Below, one piece after another: positions 1-12,226 of a stretch of 18,622 nucleotides of DNA (positions are counted from its first letter, which is position 1; the number at the start of each line of letters is the position of its first letter). The position numbers and the translations under genes were made by a program. Under the pieces are notes generated by a model. That model did not search any database and was not told where the DNA came from. It saw nothing but the letters and a program-made list of their open reading frames with translations. Source of the DNA: Proteiniphilum sp. (lineage in GTDB: Bacteria; Bacteroidota; Bacteroidia; Bacteroidales; Dysgonomonadaceae); NCBI GenBank assembly GCA_031255275.1, contig JAIRSV010000001.1, positions 1 to 18,622 on the forward strand. Direction: 5' to 3'.

Positions 1-88
1 AATGTAACTACGCGCTATCGCGCTCCGAAATCGCTCGTCGGGGCGGGTGCTCCCGCCCCTTGCCGCTCCGGCGCTCCCCGAGCTGGTT
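1..88. repeat. 88-base intergenic repeat, copy 1
   Basis: It matches 202-289 along its whole length with one mismatch (C/G near position 69). It contains a strong hairpin: GGGGCGGG at 40-47, loop TGCT, CCCGCCCC at 52-59. The copy begins at the first base of the window, so the true left border may lie further left. It looks like a structured dispersed intergenic repeat rather than a coding sequence. Confidence 0.85.
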
Positions 89-201
89 AAGGTGGCTAGG
101 GGGAGAAGGGTTGATGGGTTGATGGGTTGAAATCTGTTCCCAGCACGCGATAGCGCAAGCTCCCCTCTTGAGAGGGGGTTGGGGGGGTGTACCGAAGAGC
201 C

Positions 202-289
202 AATGTAACTACGCGCTATCGCGCTCCGAAATCGCTCGTCGGGGCGGGTGCTCCCGCCCCTTGCCGCTCGGGCGCTCCCCGAGCTGGTT
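202..289. repeat. 88-base intergenic repeat, copy 2
   Basis: Direct copy of 1-88 with one mismatch and the same GGGGCGGG/CCCGCCCC hairpin. The two copies are 113 bases apart. The spacer carries the inverted element CGCGATAGCGC and a C-rich/G-rich hairpin, so the whole 1-289 block looks like a compound intergenic repeat. Confidence 0.85.
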
Positions 290-487
290 TTCTCCGCTTC
301 TCCGCTTCTTAAAAAACGGATGTATGCTTCTTCCGGGTTACTCGCGCTGTCTGCTCTGCGAACATATAATATCTGAGTAAAATGAAATTCACGCTGTCGC
401 CTCTCATGTATTTTTGACGTGGATATATATCGAAACAAAGCATAAAGTTAAATATCGACGGAGATTATTACTTTTTTGTCATTCCCG

Positions 488-518
488 TTTGAATTGTCAA
501 ACATATTGACTATTTTTG
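488..518 (+). promoter_or_regulatory. Promoter of glnN (Bacteroidetes type)
   Basis: TTTG at 488-491 and TATTTTTG at 511-518 are separated by exactly 19 bases, which fits the Bacteroidetes sigma-ABfr consensus TTTG-N19-TAnnTTTG. Transcription would start near 525, giving a leader of about 70 bases before the ATG at 593. The -33 box sits in a dyad, TTTGA (488-492) and TCAAA (497-501), which could be an operator. Because the promoter lies downstream of the alternative TTG start at 476, it argues against that longer reading. Confidence 0.75.
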
Positions 519-592
519 CAGCAGATAGCTCAGTCAAATGTGAAATCGCAGGCGTAAAAGCTTTCTTTTATTCAAACTTCATCCTTATTATT

Positions 593-2788
593 ATGTCAAC
601 ATTACGTTTTAAAGCAGTAGAAGAGGCCTCTAAAAGAACTCCACTAGAGGTGCTGATTCCTGCACAACTGCCCTCGGAGTATTACGGCAAATATGTATTC
701 AACCGTATCCAGATGGCGAAGTATCTCTCGAAGGAGACAATGAATATCGTTCTCGAAGCGATCGACCGGGGTACTACGCTGCACCGGGAAATTGCCGATC
801 ACGTGGCCGCAGGTATGAAAATGTGGGCTATGGAGATGGGCGCTACTCATTACACACACTGGTTTCAGCCGCTCACGGAGGGTACTGCCGAGAAGCATGA
901 TTCCTTTATTGATTACATAAACGGCCCTGACGGGGGGATTATCGAGAGATTTTCCGGTAAACTGCTCGCGCAGCAGGAGCCTGATGCTTCCAGCTTCCCC
1001 AGCGGAGGAATCCGCAATACGTTCGAAGCCAGAGGGTACACGGCATGGGATCCCTCCTCTCCCGCCTTCATCATCGACGATACGCTGTGTATTCCCACCG
1101 TCTTCATCTCTTACACGGGAGAGGCGCTGGACTACAAGACGCCGCTGCTGAAATCGCTCTCGGCCGTGGACAAAGCGGCGGTGGATGTCTGCAACCTCCT
1201 CTATCCCGACGTGAAAAAGGTCTACTCGTACCTCGGATGGGAACAGGAGTATTTCCTGGTAGACCGGGCGCTGTATGCCGCCCGTCCCGACCTGAGCCTC
1301 ACGGAACGAACCCTCATGGGACACGAAAGCGCCAAGAATCAGCAGCTGGAAGATCACTACTTCGGGGCAATCCCCCCGCGCGTGGCTTCCTTCATGCGCG
1401 AGGTGGAACTTGAGGCTTACAAGTATGGTATTCCGCTAAAGACCCGTCACAACGAGGTTGCGCCCAACCAGTTTGAACTGGCGCCCATCTACGGCGAAAC
1501 CAATCTGGCTGTCGACCAAAACCTGCTGATCATGACGCTGATGCACCGGATAGCGGCCAAACATCACTTCAAACTGCTGCTGCACGAAAAGCCGTTTGCC
1601 GGTGTAAACGGTTCGGGCAAACACAACAACTGGTCGCTGGGGACGGATACCGGTATCGGTCTCTTCACCCCGGGCCGGACGGCCAAGGAGAATCTGCTGT
1701 TCGTCACTTTCCTGGTGAACACGCTGATGGCGGTGCACAAACACAACGGTTTGCTGAAAGCTTCTATCATGTCGGCCAGCAACGCCCACCGACTGGGTGC
1801 CAACGAAGCGCCTCCGGCCATCATCTCCGTCTTTCTGGGAACAGAGATTACGGCCGTGCTCGACAAACTGGAACACAGTTCGGAAGATGACGATATTACC
1901 GTGGACGAACTGAAGCAGATGAAGCTGGGCATCGCGCATATCCCTGCTGTGCTGATCGACAGTACGGACAGAAACCGCACGTCGCCATTCGCCTTCACGG
2001 GCAACCGGTTCGAATACCGGGCGGTCGGCTCGCTGGCGAACTGCTCGTCGGCAATGACTGCGCTGAATGCTGTGATGGCTGCTCAGTTGATCGACTTCAA
2101 AAAGGAGATCGACGCGAAAATGAAAAAGGGTATGGAAAAGGAACAGGCTATCTTTGACACCCTTCGCGTCTACATCAGAGAGTCCAAGCCTATCCGCTTC
2201 AACGGCAACGGCTACAGCAACGAGTGGAAGGCGGAGGCCGAAAAACGCGGTCTTGACTGCGAAACCAGCGTACCGGTGATCTATGACAGGTATACTTCGG
2301 AGGCGTCGGTGGAAATGTTCGAAAGCATCGGCGTACTGAACGAAAAGGAGCTGCACGCCCGCAATGAGGTGAAGTGGGAGACTTACACCAAAAAGATACA
2401 GATCGAGGCGCGTGTGCTGGGTGACCTCTGTTTGAACCATATCATCCCGGTCGCTACGGAATATCAGTCCATGCTGCTCGACAGTATTTATAAGAAGTAT
2501 GCTGTTTTCGACAGGGATAAGGCGGGCAGGCTGTCGAAGGAGGATGCCGTGCTCATCGAGGAGATCGCTGACCATATATCGGCAATAAAAACAAATGTCG
2601 ACGACATGGTGGATGCCCGCAAGGCGGCCAACAGGCTGGAGGATGCCCGCGAGAAAGCGGTGGCTTATCACGATACGGTTGAGATCCGGTTTGATGTGAT
2701 CCGCTATCACGTAGACAAGCTGGAGCTGATCGTGGACAATCAGATGTGGACGCTGCCGAAATACAGAGAACTGTTATTCATAAGTTAA
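593..2788 (+). CDS. glnN: Glutamine synthetase type III
   Basis: ATP-dependent ligation of ammonia to glutamate to form glutamine; cytoplasmic, the entry point of ammonia assimilation. The protein is 731 aa, the usual size of GSIII and far longer than GSI (about 470 aa). Visible signatures are an N-terminal SEYYGKYVFNR segment, HYTHWFQPLTEGTAEKHD, the NEVAPNQFE catalytic segment near residues 287-295, the VNGSGKHNNWSL ATP/ammonium loop near 338-349, and DRNRTSPFAFTGNRFEYRA from 459. An in-frame TTG at 476 would add 39 residues (a hydrophobic, atypical stretch), but the promoter at 488-518 lies inside that extension, so ATG 593 is chosen. The homologous region begins right after it (MSTLRFKAVEEASKRTPLE). 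gltB follows in the same direction after a terminator. Family assignment is certain; the start is well supported. Confidence 0.97.
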   Translation: MSTLRFKAVEEASKRTPLEVLIPAQLPSEYYGKYVFNRIQMAKYLSKETMNIVLEAIDRGTTLHREIADHVAAGMKMWAMEMGATHYTHWFQPLTEGTAEKHDSFIDYINGPDGGIIERFSGKLLAQQEPDASSFPSGGIRNTFEARGYTAWDPSSPAFIIDDTLCIPTVFISYTGEALDYKTPLLKSLSAVDKAAVDVCNLLYPDVKKVYSYLGWEQEYFLVDRALYAARPDLSLTERTLMGHESAKNQQLEDHYFGAIPPRVASFMREVELEAYKYGIPLKTRHNEVAPNQFELAPIYGETNLAVDQNLLIMTLMHRIAAKHHFKLLLHEKPFAGVNGSGKHNNWSLGTDTGIGLFTPGRTAKENLLFVTFLVNTLMAVHKHNGLLKASIMSASNAHRLGANEAPPAIISVFLGTEITAVLDKLEHSSEDDDITVDELKQMKLGIAHIPAVLIDSTDRNRTSPFAFTGNRFEYRAVGSLANCSSAMTALNAVMAAQLIDFKKEIDAKMKKGMEKEQAIFDTLRVYIRESKPIRFNGNGYSNEWKAEAEKRGLDCETSVPVIYDRYTSEASVEMFESIGVLNEKELHARNEVKWETYTKKIQIEARVLGDLCLNHIIPVATEYQSMLLDSIYKKYAVFDRDKAGRLSKEDAVLIEEIADHISAIKTNVDDMVDARKAANRLEDAREKAVAYHDTVEIRFDVIRYHVDKLELIVDNQMWTLPKYRELLFIS

Positions 2789-2827
2789 ACGTCACGGTTT
2801 CAAATACACAATCTTTACATTTATTTG

Positions 2828-2860
2828 AATAGCAGATACGTGATTATCTGCTATTTTTTT
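2828..2860 (+). terminator. Rho-independent terminator after glnN
   Basis: Perfect 11-bp stem AATAGCAGATA (2828-2838) and TATCTGCTATT (2845-2855) with a 6-base loop, running into a T tract ending at 2860. It lies 40 bases after the glnN stop and only 24 bases before the gltB ATG, so any transcript that reaches gltB from upstream must pass through it. Confidence 0.9.
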
Positions 2861-2884
2861 AGTTCCGGAAATATAAAACAGAAA

Positions 2885-7417
<4,533 letters not shown>

Positions 7418-7426
7418 GACAAAATT

Positions 7427-8851
7427 ATGGGAAATCCAAAAGCATTTATGACGATACCCCGGAAAGAAGCCGGCTATCGTCCCGTGAGCGACAGAATATA
7501 TGACTACAGCGAAGTGGAACAGACCCTCAACAGGGAAGACCGCAAACTGCAGGCATCCAGGTGCATGGACTGTGGCATCCCGTTCTGCCACTGGTCGTGT
7601 CCTCTTGGCAACAAAATGCCCGAATGGCAGGATTATATATACAAAGGCGACTGGAAAAAGGGCGTCGAGATACTGCAGGAGACCAACAACTTCCCCGAAT
7701 TTACCGGGCGGGTTTGTCCCTCGCCGTGCGAGAAATCGTGCGTGCTCGCGCTGCACGAAGCGCCGGTGACTATCCGGGAGAATGAGGTGGCGGCCATCGA
7801 AGTGGCGTTCAGGGAAGGTATGATCAAGGCGCATCTGCCGAAGCGAAAGACGGGTAAGAGAGTGGCCATCATCGGTTCGGGGCCTGCGGGACTGGCGGCA
7901 GCCCAACAGTTGAACCGGAAAGGGCACACGGTCACCGTCTTTGAGAAAGATCACAGTCCGGGCGGACTGCTCAGGTACGGCATCCCCAACTTCAAACTGG
8001 CCAAACGGGTCATCGACCGCCGGTTGGCATTGCTTATCGAAGAAGGTATCGAATTTATTACCGATACGGAAGTGGGGAAAGATATTTCCGGCGAGGAACT
8101 CATGCGGGAATATGATGCCGTCTGCCTCGCCGTGGGAGCAGGGAAACCGAGGAACATCACCCCCGAAGGGCGCGACCTGAAAGGGATACATTTCGCCATG
8201 GATTTCCTTTCACAGCAGATCCGGATACTGCAAAAAGAGGAGCCGGACGACACCGAAAAAATATCGGCAAAAGGGAAACATGTACTGGTCATCGGCGGCG
8301 GCGACACCGGATCCGACTGTGTAGGCACATCGATCCGGCAGGGAGCTTTGCGCGTGATGCAGATCGAGATTATGCCCCAACCGCCCGCGGGACACAATCC
8401 GGCAACTCCGTGGCCGAATCCCTTTCCGCAGATACTGAAAACCTCCTCGTCCCACGAAGAAGGCTGCGAACGGCGCTGGCAACTGAATACACTGATGTTC
8501 CGCGGAGAAAACGGAGCGGTGAGGGAGGCGCTGACAGAAGAGGTACACTGGGCTAAAGACGGAAGCGGCCGCTTCACCATGACGCCCACAGGCCGGAAAG
8601 AGGTGCTGAAAGCCGACCTCGTACTGTTAGCCCTCGGCTTCGTCCACCCCGTACAGGAGGGATTGCTGAACGAATTAGGCGTCCATTACGATACCCGGGG
8701 CAATGTAGCAGTCGACAGACAGTATCACAGCACCGTCGCCAAAGTCTTCGCCGCCGGCGACGCCGTGACAGGCGCCAGCCTCGTGGTGAAAGCCATCGCG
8801 TCAGGCCGGAAAACAGCCGAAAATATACACAAAGCACTTTTTACCCGATAG
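7427..8851 (+). CDS. gltD: Glutamate synthase small subunit
   Basis: FAD-containing beta subunit that takes electrons from NAD(P)H and passes them through iron-sulfur clusters to GltB. It has 474 aa, normal for the family. N-terminal cysteines for the 4Fe-4S clusters are C46, C49, C54 and C58 (CMDCGIPFCHWSC), then C97, C101 and C105 (CPSPCEKSC). The FAD-binding glycine motif GSGPAG is at 150-155 and the NAD(P)H motif GGGDTG at about 290-295. The C-terminal GDAVTGASLVVKAI segment closes the FAD domain. It lies 9 bases after gltB and 29 bases before asnB, so the three are very likely one operon. Confidence 0.97.
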   Translation: MGNPKAFMTIPRKEAGYRPVSDRIYDYSEVEQTLNREDRKLQASRCMDCGIPFCHWSCPLGNKMPEWQDYIYKGDWKKGVEILQETNNFPEFTGRVCPSPCEKSCVLALHEAPVTIRENEVAAIEVAFREGMIKAHLPKRKTGKRVAIIGSGPAGLAAAQQLNRKGHTVTVFEKDHSPGGLLRYGIPNFKLAKRVIDRRLALLIEEGIEFITDTEVGKDISGEELMREYDAVCLAVGAGKPRNITPEGRDLKGIHFAMDFLSQQIRILQKEEPDDTEKISAKGKHVLVIGGGDTGSDCVGTSIRQGALRVMQIEIMPQPPAGHNPATPWPNPFPQILKTSSSHEEGCERRWQLNTLMFRGENGAVREALTEEVHWAKDGSGRFTMTPTGRKEVLKADLVLLALGFVHPVQEGLLNELGVHYDTRGNVAVDRQYHSTVAKVFAAGDAVTGASLVVKAIASGRKTAENIHKALFTR

Positions 8852-8880
8852 AAAACAATCATTAAAAAACAAAGAATAAT

Positions 8881-10557
8881 ATGTGTGGAATAGTATGTAC
8901 ATTCAATCTGCAAAAGCCGGAGGAACAGTTACGTCCGCAACTGCTCAAAATGTCAAGGAAACTGCGTCACCGCGGCCCCGACTGGTCAGGTATATTCTCG
9001 TCCGGCAGAGCGATCATGGCACACGAACGCCTCTCGATCATCGATCCCGCATCGGGAGGACAGCCGCTGTACAGCAAAGACGGCCGGTTAGTACTGGCCG
9101 TAAACGGCGAAATATACAACCACCGGGAAATCCGGAAACAATATGAGGAGAGATACGAGTTCCTCACCCAGTCCGACTGCGAAGTGATTCTGGCACTGTA
9201 CCGGGACAAAGGAGCCGGTTTTCTGGACGACCTGAACGGGATATTTGCCTTTGCCCTGTACGATACCGAAAAAGACGTTTTCCTGGTGGGACGCGACCAT
9301 ATCGGGATCATCCCCCTCTATCAGGGATGGGACGAAGACGGCGCCTACTACGTATCGTCCGAGCTAAAGGCGCTCGAAGGATATTGCAGCAGGATAGAAG
9401 AGTTTCCAGCCGGACACTACTATTACAGTCGCGACGGCCATCCCCGGCAATGGTACTTCCGCGAATGGACGGAGTATGACCGCGTGAAAGAGAACGTTTC
9501 AGACGTACAGCAACTCAAACAGGCGCTCGAAGACGCCGTACAGCGTCAGATGATGAGCGACGTACCTTACGGCGTACTGCTTTCGGGCGGACTGGACTCC
9601 TCCATCATCTCGGCCATAGCCAAGAAATTCTCCGCCAAACGGGTGGAAAGCGACAACAGCGAAGATGCCTGGTGGCCGCAACTGCACTCCTTCGCCATCG
9701 GACTGGAAGACTCTCCCGACCTGACGGCCGCCCGAAAAGTAGCAAGACATATCGGCTCGGTACACCACGAGATAAACTACACCATTCAGGAGGGACTCGA
9801 CGCCATCCGTGACGTGATCTACCACATCGAAACGTATGACGTGACGACAGTCCGTGCCAGTACGCCGATGTATCTCATCGCCCGCTTCATCAAGTCGATG
9901 GGCGTGAAGATGGTACTTTCCGGCGAAGGCGCCGACGAGATCTTCGGCGGTTACCTCTATTTCCACAAAGCCCCCAACGCCGAAGAGTTCCATAAGGAAA
10001 CCGTCAGGAAACTGGACAAATTGCACCAGTACGACTGCCTGCGCGCCAACAAGTCACTGGCGTCATGGGGAGTGGAAGGGCGCGTCCCCTTCCTCGACAA
10101 AGAATTTCTGGATGTAGCCATGCGTCTCAATCCGAAGGACAAGATGGCCGGAAACGGGAAAATTGAGAAACGTATCCTGCGTCTGGCATTTGAAGACTAT
10201 CTGCCCGAAGAGGTCGCCTGGCGTCAGAAGGAACAGTTTTCCGACGGAGTAGGATACGGATGGATCGATACGCTGAAAGAGATTGCCGCACGTGAAGTGA
10301 CGGACGAACAAATGTCGGGCGTACATCACCGTTTCCCGATCAATCCCCCGCTGACAAAAGAAGAATACATGTACCGCCGTATTTACTCAGAGTTGTTTCC
10401 GTCCGACAGCGCCGCCCGCTGCGTACCCTCCGTTCCGTCGGTAGCGTGCAGCACGCCCGTCGCGCTGGAATGGGACGAGTTCTTCAAAAAGAATGTCGAC
10501 CCTTCGGGCAGAGCCGTCGCCCAGGTACACGAACACGGGTACCGGCAGAAACACTGA
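8881..10557 (+). CDS. asnB: Asparagine synthase B, glutamine-hydrolysing
   Basis: Makes asparagine from aspartate, ATP and glutamine in the cytoplasm. It has 558 aa, close to E. coli AsnB (554). The mature protein starts at Cys2 (MCGIVCTF), the amidotransferase nucleophile. The glutaminase domain runs to about residue 190 with RHRGPD near 30-35 and NGEIYNH near 78-84. The synthetase domain carries the PP-loop SGGLDSS at 235-241 and SGEGADEIFGGY from about 347. Only 29 AT-rich bases separate it from gltD and no clear promoter is visible there, so it probably shares the gltBD transcript. That links glutamine and glutamate supply to asparagine synthesis. The C-terminal tail carries a short repeat-like PSVPSVA stretch of no obvious function. 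Its 3' end converges with the manC-type gene. Confidence 0.96.
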   Translation: MCGIVCTFNLQKPEEQLRPQLLKMSRKLRHRGPDWSGIFSSGRAIMAHERLSIIDPASGGQPLYSKDGRLVLAVNGEIYNHREIRKQYEERYEFLTQSDCEVILALYRDKGAGFLDDLNGIFAFALYDTEKDVFLVGRDHIGIIPLYQGWDEDGAYYVSSELKALEGYCSRIEEFPAGHYYYSRDGHPRQWYFREWTEYDRVKENVSDVQQLKQALEDAVQRQMMSDVPYGVLLSGGLDSSIISAIAKKFSAKRVESDNSEDAWWPQLHSFAIGLEDSPDLTAARKVARHIGSVHHEINYTIQEGLDAIRDVIYHIETYDVTTVRASTPMYLIARFIKSMGVKMVLSGEGADEIFGGYLYFHKAPNAEEFHKETVRKLDKLHQYDCLRANKSLASWGVEGRVPFLDKEFLDVAMRLNPKDKMAGNGKIEKRILRLAFEDYLPEEVAWRQKEQFSDGVGYGWIDTLKEIAAREVTDEQMSGVHHRFPINPPLTKEEYMYRRIYSELFPSDSAARCVPSVPSVACSTPVALEWDEFFKKNVDPSGRAVAQVHEHGYRQKH

Positions 10558-10589
10558 CTCCGGTAAACCGAAACCCGAAGTCCGGGCAC

Positions 10590-10624
10590 AAAAAAAATTT
10601 GCAGAAGCGCAAGCCTCTGCAAAT
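10590..10624 (-). terminator. Terminator of the minus-strand guanylyltransferase gene
   Basis: On the minus strand ATTTGCAGA (10624-10616) pairs with TCTGCAAAT (10605-10597). The inner part can extend the stem through one G-T pair to a TTGC loop. It is followed by a run of eight T (10597-10590). On the plus strand there is no T tract, so it serves the leftward gene, about 34 bases after its stop, not asnB. Confidence 0.85.
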
Positions 10625-10657
10625 ATCCGCGACATTTATACTACCTCCCGACGCGGG

Positions 10658-11740
10658 TCAAACATATTCGTCGCCGTAACGGAACTTCACATCCGTCACG
10701 AAATGCTTGATCCGCTGCTCTTCGCTTTTTTTGCAGATCATCAGCACATTGTCCGACTCGGCCACGATATATCCGTCGAGACCCTGCAAGACGACCAATT
10801 TATCCTCGCTCATGGCGACGACATTGTCGTTGCTCTCCACAAACAGTGTTTTGCAATGCAGGTTTGCGTTACCGACCTCATCTTTATCCGAAATCTCATG
10901 CAGAGCGCCCCAGGTACCCAGATCGCTCCAGCCGAAATCGGAAATGTTCACATACACGTTGTCGGCTTTCTCCAGAATCCCGTAATCAATGGATATATTG
11001 GGACAAAACGGGAAACTGGCATCGACAAACCTTTTTTCTTCAGGCGTATTGAAAAGCTCCTTTCCCTCGCTGAATTTCTGATTGATGTCCGGAAGATACT
11101 TCCTGAAAGCATCCATAATGGCGTTTACATTCCAGAGGAAAATGCCCGAATTCCATACGAACTCGCCACTGTCGACAAACTTCCTGGCCAACTCGAAATT
11201 GGGTTTTTCGGTGAAAGCTTTCACTTTATGAATACCCCCTGCTTCCTCCTCGCTCACCTGAATGTATCCGTAACCCGTTTCGGGGCGACTGGGTTTAATT
11301 CCCAGCGTGAGTAAGACCGGATTGCTGTTTACAAAATCCAGTCCTTTCCGGATGTCGGCCACGAACTCGTCCGTCTTCAGGATCAGGTGATCCGAAGGAG
11401 CGACAACTATATTAGCACCGGGGTTGATCGCCCTTATCCTGAAAGAAGCGTAGGCTATGGCAGGAGCCGTATTCCGTCTGATCGGCTCCAACAGCAACTG
11501 ATCATCTTTCAACTCCGGCAATTGTTTCTTTGTCATTTCGGCATACGCATCGTTCGTCACAATATATATGTTTTCCGCCGGAACAATCTGTTTAAACCGG
11601 TCGAAAGTACTTTGCAACAACGACCGTCCCGTTCCGAAGAAATCAAGAAACTGTTTGGGTTTTTCCTCCTTACTGAAAGGCCAGAAGCGGCTTCCTACCC
11701 CGCCGCTCATGATTACGCAATAGTTATTACTGTTTCTCAT
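10658..11740 (-). CDS. manC: Mannose-1-phosphate guanylyltransferase
   Basis: Makes GDP-mannose from mannose-1-phosphate and GTP, the precursor of mannose and fucose residues in surface polysaccharides. The 360-aa product carries the nucleotidyltransferase signature MSGGVGSRFWPFSKEEKPKQ (from residue 11), RRNTAPAIA, APSDHLI, the TEKP motif, WNSGIFLWN and a C-terminal FGWSDLGTW segment. It lacks the C-terminal isomerase domain of bifunctional ManC/AlgA proteins (about 470 aa), so only the guanylyltransferase step is encoded. An in-frame ATG at 11771-11773 would add 11 residues (SKLKNNIILG-like). That stretch is AT-rich and outside the conserved part, so the ATG at 11740 is preferred, with moderate confidence. 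It converges with asnB and has its own terminator. No clear promoter was recognised upstream. Confidence 0.93.
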   Translation of the reverse strand: MRNSNNYCVIMSGGVGSRFWPFSKEEKPKQFLDFFGTGRSLLQSTFDRFKQIVPAENIYIVTNDAYAEMTKKQLPELKDDQLLLEPIRRNTAPAIAYASFRIRAINPGANIVVAPSDHLILKTDEFVADIRKGLDFVNSNPVLLTLGIKPSRPETGYGYIQVSEEEAGGIHKVKAFTEKPNFELARKFVDSGEFVWNSGIFLWNVNAIMDAFRKYLPDINQKFSEGKELFNTPEEKRFVDASFPFCPNISIDYGILEKADNVYVNISDFGWSDLGTWGALHEISDKDEVGNANLHCKTLFVESNDNVVAMSEDKLVVLQGLDGYIVAESDNVLMICKKSEEQRIKHFVTDVKFRYGDEYV

Positions 11741-11982
11741 ACCTAAGATTATATTATTTTTTAGTTTGCTCATATCTGTATTCTGCGAATTTTCTCCCGT
11801 TTTGGCTTAAATAACGTCCTTCCTCAACAATTTGTTTATAGCCTTCTCCAATTTGCCCTTAAAGGTACAAAACAAAAGCGAAAAATACAAGAAGCTGTAA
11901 TATCATCCCTCCAAATTGGGTTTTCAAACCGAAGTTACAAACACGAATTGATCGAATATCTGCAAAAAAGAGCGGCAGCTTC

Positions 11983-12013
11983 TTTCAAAATACCAAAAAT
12001 ATGCGTATTTTTG
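11983..12013 (+). promoter_or_regulatory. Promoter of tRNA-Leu
   Basis: TATTTTTG at 12006-12013 is an exact -7 match (TAnnTTTG). TTTC at 11983-11986 lies exactly 19 bases upstream in the -33 position (one mismatch to TTTG). Transcription would start about 12 bases before the tRNA. Confidence 0.65.
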
Positions 12014-12031
12014 CCCCCTCTTTTCGGAGAA

Positions 12032-12115
12032 GCCCAGATGGCGGAATTGGTAGACGCGCTGGTCTCAAACACCAGTGGATTCACTTCCATGCCGGTTCGA
12101 TCCCGGCTCTGGGTA
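12032..12115 (+). tRNA. tRNA-Leu (anticodon CAA)
   Basis: Class II tRNA of 84 bases without encoded CCA. The acceptor stem is GCCCAGA with TCTGGGT, with a G-U first pair. The D arm contains AATTGGTAGA. The anticodon stem CTGGT/ACCAG encloses the loop CTCAAAC, giving anticodon CAA for UUG codons. The variable arm is GGA-loop-TCC, and the T arm GCCGG-TTCGATC-CCGGC is perfect. The last 11 bases are part of the integration core of the element to the right. The tRNA stays intact because the element restores its 3' end. Confidence 0.97.
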
Positions 12116-12116
12116 C
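12105..12116 (+). repeat. attL core
   Basis: GGCTCTGGGTAC, ending one base beyond the tRNA discriminator. It is identical to 18394-18405. The 13 bases to the left (12092-12104, T arm) also match the corresponding bases of the right site at 8 of 13 positions, including CGGTT. Confidence 0.85.
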
Positions 12117-12122
12117 ACAAAA

Positions 12123-12150
12123 CGGCTGTTAATCACTTGATTTTCAGCCG
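12123..12150 (+). terminator. Element-supplied hairpin after tRNA-Leu
   Basis: CGGCTG (12123-12128) and CAGCCG (12145-12150) form a stem followed by CTTTCCTTTT. It probably replaces the native tRNA terminator that integration moved to 18412-18454. The T tract is interrupted, so this is a tentative call. Confidence 0.5.
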
Positions 12151-12162
12151 CTTTCCTTTTAG

Positions 12163-12195
12163 CAAGGCGTACTAAAAGTGTACTAAATAACAAAA
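12163..12195. repeat. Integrase arm-type site, left
   Basis: 33-base sequence repeated in the same orientation at 18256-18288 with two mismatches. Each copy holds GTACTAAA twice, 11 bases apart (about one helical turn), which suits two protein monomers on one DNA face. It lies 46 bases inside attL. Assignment as integrase arm sites is inferred from position and from tyrosine-recombinase biology. Confidence 0.7.
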
Positions 12196-12226
12196 TAATG
12201 GAAACTAAACCATTTTTTTTGACGGA

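Larger units (their letters stand above)
1..592. other. Intergenic region upstream of glnN
   Basis: I see no convincing gene in this stretch. It contains two copies of an 88-base repeat (1-88 and 202-289), a run of the unit TTGATGGG near 111-131, and a GC-rich hairpin (CCCCTC at 162-167, GAGGGG at 172-177). The element GCGCTATCGCG (12-22 and again 213-223) occurs inverted as CGCGATAGCGC at 146-156. From about 290 the sequence turns AT-rich and becomes the glnN promoter and leader. A second perfect -7-like octamer, TATTTTTG at 409-416, lacks a matching -33 box. Confidence 0.6.

Noticed and set aside
168..380. 70-codon open frame in the left intergenic region
   Set aside because: It runs through the 88-base hairpin repeat and its peptide is Arg/Gly/Pro/Ser-rich low-complexity sequence; no homology is suggested and no promoter is visible.
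476..592. N-terminal extension of glnN from a TTG codon
   Set aside because: The best promoter (488-518) lies within it and the extra 39 residues are not typical of GSIII; ATG 593 is used.
1436..2710. 424-codon antisense frame opposite glnN, and similar long antisense frames opposite gltB, gltD and asnB
   Set aside because: They mirror the codon structure of certain genes on the other strand (GC-rich third positions) and give Arg/His/Val-rich peptides with no recognisable domain.
2825..2884. N-terminal extension of gltB from a TTG codon
   Set aside because: It is translated from the glnN terminator hairpin; the normal propeptide length is obtained from ATG 2885.
10493..11314. 273-codon plus-strand frame opposite the guanylyltransferase gene
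   Set aside because: The minus-strand frame has unmistakable nucleotidyltransferase motifs; the plus frame is its shadow and starts inside asnB.
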